Shown here one piece after another: positions 59,302 through 64,000 of a stretch of 64,000 nucleotides of DNA (position 1 is its first letter; every line of letters starts with the position of its first letter). A program made the position numbers and the translations under genes. The stretch comes from Physella acuta (taxonomy: Eukaryota; Mollusca; Gastropoda; Physidae): the NCBI RefSeq assembly GCF_028476545.1, contig NW_026733046.1, forward strand, positions 16,001 through 80,000. Direction: 5' to 3'. The notes under the pieces were generated by a model. It was not told the origin of the DNA and did no database searches. It saw nothing but the letters and a program-made list of their open reading frames with translations.

Positions 59302-60125
59302 TGGGGGGGGGGGGGGGCGTTTCCCGGAGGTCACTTGCCTAAATATGACGAATGCCCGAATGGACACTTGCCTAAACGAAAACAATACGTTTTGTTAATA
59401 TGTATTGGTGTTGGAACAAAAATAATTATTTAATTAGCGTGGATTGGTAAAATCGGATATTTTACATATTGCCTTTTGTTTATTTTATACACTGGACGTT
59501 TACTGTTTATTATTTTTAATCAATAACAATTTAGAAGCCGCTACTAAATGTCCTCTATGTTTACTTCGATCTTTCGATTTGCGTACAAGCTGAGGGTTTT
59601 ATAGTCGTTCACTAAATGGAATCAGTATCGTCCGCTGGTGCCCCTGCAGGATTCGATTTGGCGCGTTTTTTGCGGGTTTTTTTTAATGTTTGCTTTTTGT
59701 TTGTGTTTACCTCTGTGTTTGTGTTTCCTTTGATATTTGCGTTTGTGTTTGCGTTTATGTTTGTATTTGCTTTTGTGTTTGTTTTTCCTTTTGTGTTTAG
59801 GTTTGTATTTGCATTTGTGTTTGCGTTATTGTTTTGATTTTGGTTGGTTGTGTTTACTGTTAAGTTTAAAGTTAGAGTTGGGTTTTAAATTAAGTGTTCG
59901 TTTGTGAAACGTCAACGCTGCTTAATAAACGCAGAAGTCAAGGTCCGTTACAGATAGGTTTTTCACAGAGGCTAGTGCAGGGCCTGGCCGGGACGTCTAG
60001 TTTTATATAAATCTATGTTTGTATAGAAATGGAATTGGCTAAAATAGGATATAATTAGATATTATCTTTATTAATAGTAAACGATGCTAAATAAATTACT
60101 CCAAAAAATTTGCAATTTATTGTAG
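59302..60125. other. Low-complexity region, nothing coding
   Basis: 59,690-59,835 is a TTTGTGTTTGCG-type degenerate repeat. An AATAAA lies near 59,923. No supported gene. Confidence 0.4.
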
Positions 60126-60128
60126 GTG

Positions 60129-60437
60129 CCCAGCTGGCCGAGATGTTAGTGTAACGGTAACCATGCGGGTGGTACGGGTTCGAGACACATCATGACAATG
60201 TAAAAACATTTTAGATGTGAATCATAAAGCTGCCTGTCGGGATTTGGAGGGAAACTGGGCAGGTGAAGTAGAGTTCATCTAATTCTGTGCATATAATCGG
60301 ATAGTAGTGTTTAGACTCACGCTCAGCCGAAATAGGTGTTTTTAAAATACAAAAACATGTTGCCTGAGGTTTGACGTCATTTATGGATGAACTCCGAAAC
60401 ACAGGCTTTTCAAAAATAGCGGGTAATCTAGTAAACA
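60129..60437 (+). mobile_element. tRNA-derived SINE, plus orientation
   Basis: The head carries TGGCCGAGATGTTAGTG (A-box-like) and CGGGTTCGAGACAC (B box). The body shares CAGGTGAAGTAGAGTTCATC with the minus copy at 33.1-33.5 kb. Not a functional tRNA: it does not fold into a clean cloverleaf by eye. Confidence 0.7.
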
Positions 60438-60728
60438 CTCAAAATAAATGTAAACACTACACAATTTAAAAAACTAAAAGTGACAAAACACCTAATCATA
60501 CTACAAACAAACCTGAAAAGATAAGTGATACTTGAAAATCATACAGACAGTAAAGTGGTATATACAAGTGAAGGGTGACAAGACCCTATCTTCATTATCA
60601 ACCCACAAGTAGATCACACCGAACAAAATTGTAAAATCCTGTACATTTCAGATCACTGTATATTAAAATACTAGCTCCACGACAAAAAAGAATAAATTTA
60701 CACTGGTACATGACTTAATCCAGACCCA

Positions 60729-61520
60729 GCGGCGTATCTGGGGGGGGGGGGGGGGGGGGGCGCCGTGCGCCGACCCTACGGGGATCGCCAAATCGGGTGC
60801 AAAAAATTTTTTAAAGCTGATTTTATACTTCAGTTTTGAATTAGAAACAGTCTAAGTTAAGAAATGTAATTGCTACTGATTTAACATTTTTCTACCTTGA
60901 TTGTGTAACTGTAAAACATATACCCTTAAGAAACAGTGACCAGCAAGAAAACACTTCCCAGCTTTTCCTAGATGGGGGGGGGGGCGCTTTTTCGCGATTA
61001 AAATGGGAAGAATTTACACTAGATTGGTGAATCGATAAACGTTACCACTTATAAAAGAAACCAATTGTATTAAAACGTATCGTACGATTGTTTAACCGTA
61101 AAAAAAAACGCAGTGACTTATATCAAGATGGTGCAGGGGGGGGGGGCGCTTTTTCGCTAAATAAAATCACAATGATTTACACTGGATTGGTGAGTAGGTA
61201 ACCTAAATCACTTAGAAAAGGAAACTAATTGTATTAAAGCGCATTGTGTAACATTTTTAAAAAGTTAGTTACGTTAAAAATCTCTCTCTACCAACTTGGT
61301 TCAAGATGGTGGGGAGGAGTGTGTGTATTGGGGGGGGGGGGGCGCTTTTTCGCGAACAAACATCTCAAGTATTTGTACTGGATTGGTTCTAACCCCTAGA
61401 AAATAACCTAATTGTATTAAAGCGTATTGTGTTACAGTAAAATTTTTAAAAAATGTATGGTGGGTGGCCGTGCTTTTTCGTGAATGTAAATGGGAAGGAT
61501 TTAACACTTAGAATATAAAG
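60729..61520. repeat. MITE-like repeat with G tract and 160-190-bp tandem copies
   Basis: Begins CAGCGGCGTATCTGGGG, like the hAT-MITE ends. It then holds about four diverged copies of a unit containing a G tract plus GCGCTTTTTCGC and CTAATTGTATTAAAGCG. Confidence 0.7.
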
Positions 61521-61861
61521 CAACGAGCCGACCCGCGGCGTATCACACGCCGCTATTTAGTTTTATTTTCTACTTTTCAGTGATTAATTTGTGAATTCGA
61601 CAGTACCAATGCTGTCACTGAAAATATTTGCTTTAAAACACTAAAACCCTCCTTACCCCCCAACCCCAACCCCTCCCCCCCCCCCCCCCCGTGAATATAA
61701 TCAGGGCGTCATGGGCGGTACCGCTCTCATTAAACTGGTTATTACTGCTTCTTCTACCAGTACAATTAGTTCTACATTTGTTGTTGACTGTGTACGAGAA
61801 GGCAGCGCAAATGTGCGAAATCCAAGACTTCGAGCTGTTGGATTCCAGTTTGCTTCCTCTA

Positions 61862-64000
61862 GCTTGTTTCGTTATACCATCAACCAGTCGTGTTTCGTTA
61901 TACCATCAACCAGTCGTGTTTCGTTATACCATCAACCAGTCATGTTTCATTATACCATCAACCAGTCGTGTTTCATTATACCATCAACCAGTCGTGTTTC
62001 ATCAACCAGTCGTGTTTCATTATACCATCAACCAGTCATGTTTCATTATACCATCAACCAGTCGTGTTTCATTATACCATCAACCAGTCGTGTTTCATTA
62101 TATCATCAACCAGTCATGTTTCATTATACCATCAACCAGTCATGTTTCATTATACCATCAACCAGTCGTGTTTCATTATACCATCAACCAGTCATGTTTC
62201 ATTATACCATCAACCAGTCGTGTTTCATCAACCAGTCATGTTTCATTATACCATCAACCAGTCGTGTTTCGTTATACCATCAACCAGTCGTGTTTCATCA
62301 ACCAGTCATGTTTCATTATACCATCAACCAGTCATGTTTCATTATACCATCAACCAGTCATGTTTCATTATACCATCAACCAGTCGTGTTTCATTATACC
62401 ATCAACCAGTCGTGTTTCATCAACCAGTCATGTTTCATTATACCATCAACCAGTCATGTTTCATTATACCATCAACCAGTCGTGTTTCATTATACCATCA
62501 ACCAGTCGTGTTTCATTATACCATCAACCAGTCGTGTTTCATCAACCAGTCGTGTTTCATTATACCATCAACCAGTCATGTTTCATTATACCATCAACCA
62601 GTCGTGTTTCATCAACCAGTCATGTTTCATTATACCATCAACCAGTCATGTTTCATCAATCAGTCATGTTTCATTATACCATCAACCAGTCATGTTTCAT
62701 TATACCATCAACCAGTCATGTTTCGTTATACCATCAACCAGTCATGTTTAATTATACCATCAATCAGTCGTGTTTCATCAATAAGTCATGTTTCATTATA
62801 CCATCAACCAGTCATGTTTCGTTATACCATCAACCAGTCTTGTTTCATTATACCATCAACCAGTCGTGTTTCATTATACCATCAACCAGTCGTGTTTCAT
62901 TATACCATCAACCAGTCATGTTTCATTATACCATCAACCAGTCGTGTTTCATTATACCATCAACCAGTCGTGTTTCATTATACCATCAACCAGTCATGTT
63001 TCATTATACCATCAACCAGTCGTGTTTCATTATACCATCAACCAGTCATGTTTCATTATACCATCAACCAGTCATGTTTCATTATACCATCAACCAGTCG
63101 TGTTTCATTATACCATCAACCAGTCGTGTTTCATCAACCAGTCATGTTTCATTATACCATCAACCAGTCATGTTTCATTATACCATCAACCAGTCGTGTT
63201 TCATTATACCATCAACCAGTCGTGTTTCATTATACCATCAACCAGTCGTGTTTCATCAACCAGTCATGTTTCATTATACCATCAACCAGTCATGTTTCAT
63301 TATACCATCAACCAGTCGTGTTTCATTATACCATCAACTAGTCATGTTTCATTATACCATCAACCAGTCATGTTTCATCAATCAGTCATGTTTCATTATA
63401 CCATCAACCAGTCATGTTTAATTATACCATCAATCAGTCGTGTTTCATCAATAATTCATGTTTCATTATACCATCAACCAGTCATGTTTCGTTATACCAT
63501 CAACCAGTCTTGTTTCATTATACCATCAACCAGTCGTGTTTCATTATACCATCAACCAGTCGTGTTTCATTATACCATCAACCAGTCGTGTTTCATTATA
63601 CCATCAACCAGTCATGTTTCATTATACCATCAACCAGTCGTGTTTCATTATACCATCAACCAGTCATGTTTCATTATACCATCAACCAGTCATGTTTCAT
63701 CAACCAGTCATGTTTTATTATACCATCAACCAGTCATGTTTCATCAATCAGTCATGTTTCATTATACCATCAACCAGTCGTGTTTCATTATACCATCAAC
63801 CAGTCGTGTTTCATTATACCATCAACCAGTCGTGTTTCATTATACCATCAACCAGTCATGTTTCATTATACCATCAACCAGTCGTGTTTCATCAACCAGT
63901 CATGTTTCATTATACCATCAACCAGTCATGTTTCATTATACCATCAACCAGTCGTGTTTCATTATACCATCAACCAGTCGTGTTTCATCAACCAGTCGTG
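61862..64000. repeat. 26/18-bp minisatellite running off the right edge
   Basis: Unit CATTATACCATCAACCAGTC plus GTGTTT (26 bp), mixed with an 18-bp short form lacking CATTATAC. Variants are GTC/ATC. Three plus frames are open because units lack stops; these are artefacts. The array continues beyond the window. Confidence 0.96.

Noticed and set aside
60129-60200. Functional tRNA gene
   Set aside because: Box A/B-like motifs are present but no clean cloverleaf is seen, and the body matches another dispersed copy, so it is a SINE.
61691-63421. 576-aa plus frame with repeated HQPVVFHYTINQ-like units
   Set aside because: Product of the 26-bp array; other phases are equally open and no signal or domain is present.

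Overview
This is a eukaryotic window, almost certainly from an invertebrate and most plausibly a gastropod mollusc. The evidence is introns with GT-AG borders, a CR1/L2-like LINE, tRNA-derived SINEs, several hAT-type MITEs, TTAGGG-type interstitial telomere repeats, and a gene family closest in design to insect hemolin and the Lymnaea molluscan defence molecule (MDM). The species call is inference. About half of the window is minisatellite or microsatellite.

The genes. Three paralogous genes lie head to tail, all on the minus strand (read right to left). Gene C spans 51,759-41,151, gene B 36,921-24,282, and gene A runs from 19,531 leftwards out of the recognisable part at 11,852. Each begins with a signal-peptide exon preceded by the same leader, CTCAGCTAAAAG-ATG, followed by Ig domains each split across two exons. 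Exon lengths are strikingly conserved (Ig3 = 91 + 194 nt, Ig4 = 156 + 156 nt in both complete genes). In genes B and C a very short last exon with a stop and an AATAAA follows Ig4, so they should encode secreted four-Ig proteins of 438 and 436 residues: the hemolin layout, related to the first four Ig domains of neuroglian/L1CAM. Gene A has an extra acidic Ser/Thr-rich exon before Ig1, and its Ig4 exons must lie beyond the left edge. A decayed Ig1a exon near 37.5 kb is the remnant of another copy. A separate small secreted peptide gene (69 aa, minus) sits at 54.35-54.57 kb.

The striking feature is what the introns are made of. Most intron ends carry a tandem array that starts at, or within a few bases of, the splice site, and in many cases the unit is a copy of that splice site (last exon bases plus donor, or acceptor plus first exon bases). 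The largest family, a 19-bp unit with a +6-bp variant, fills the Ig3b-Ig4a intron of all three genes (5.25-9.26, 9.69-11.85, 26.34-29.16 and 42.57-43.77 kb). Its donor-like core ACAA|GTACGT equals the real donor of gene A's Ig3b exon. Other arrays copy the Ig1b, Ig2a, Ig2b, Ig3a and Ig4a donors and the Ig2b, Ig4a and linker-exon acceptors.

Layout. 1-5,156: LINE with two open ORFs, inserted beside a 4.4-kb duplication of the gene A array. 5.2-11.9 kb: arrays. 11.85-19.5 kb: gene A exons and arrays. 19.5-24.1 kb: intergenic arrays. 24.1-36.9 kb: gene B with arrays, MITEs, SINEs and a fold-back element. 37-41 kb: intergenic, with the ghost exon, a 617-bp MITE and a 97-bp tandem repeat. 41.1-51.8 kb: gene C. 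51.9-61.8 kb: mostly non-coding, holding a solo LTR, the small peptide gene, a long inverted repeat, a perfect 35-bp hairpin and a SINE. 61.86-64.0 kb: a 26-bp array running off the right edge.
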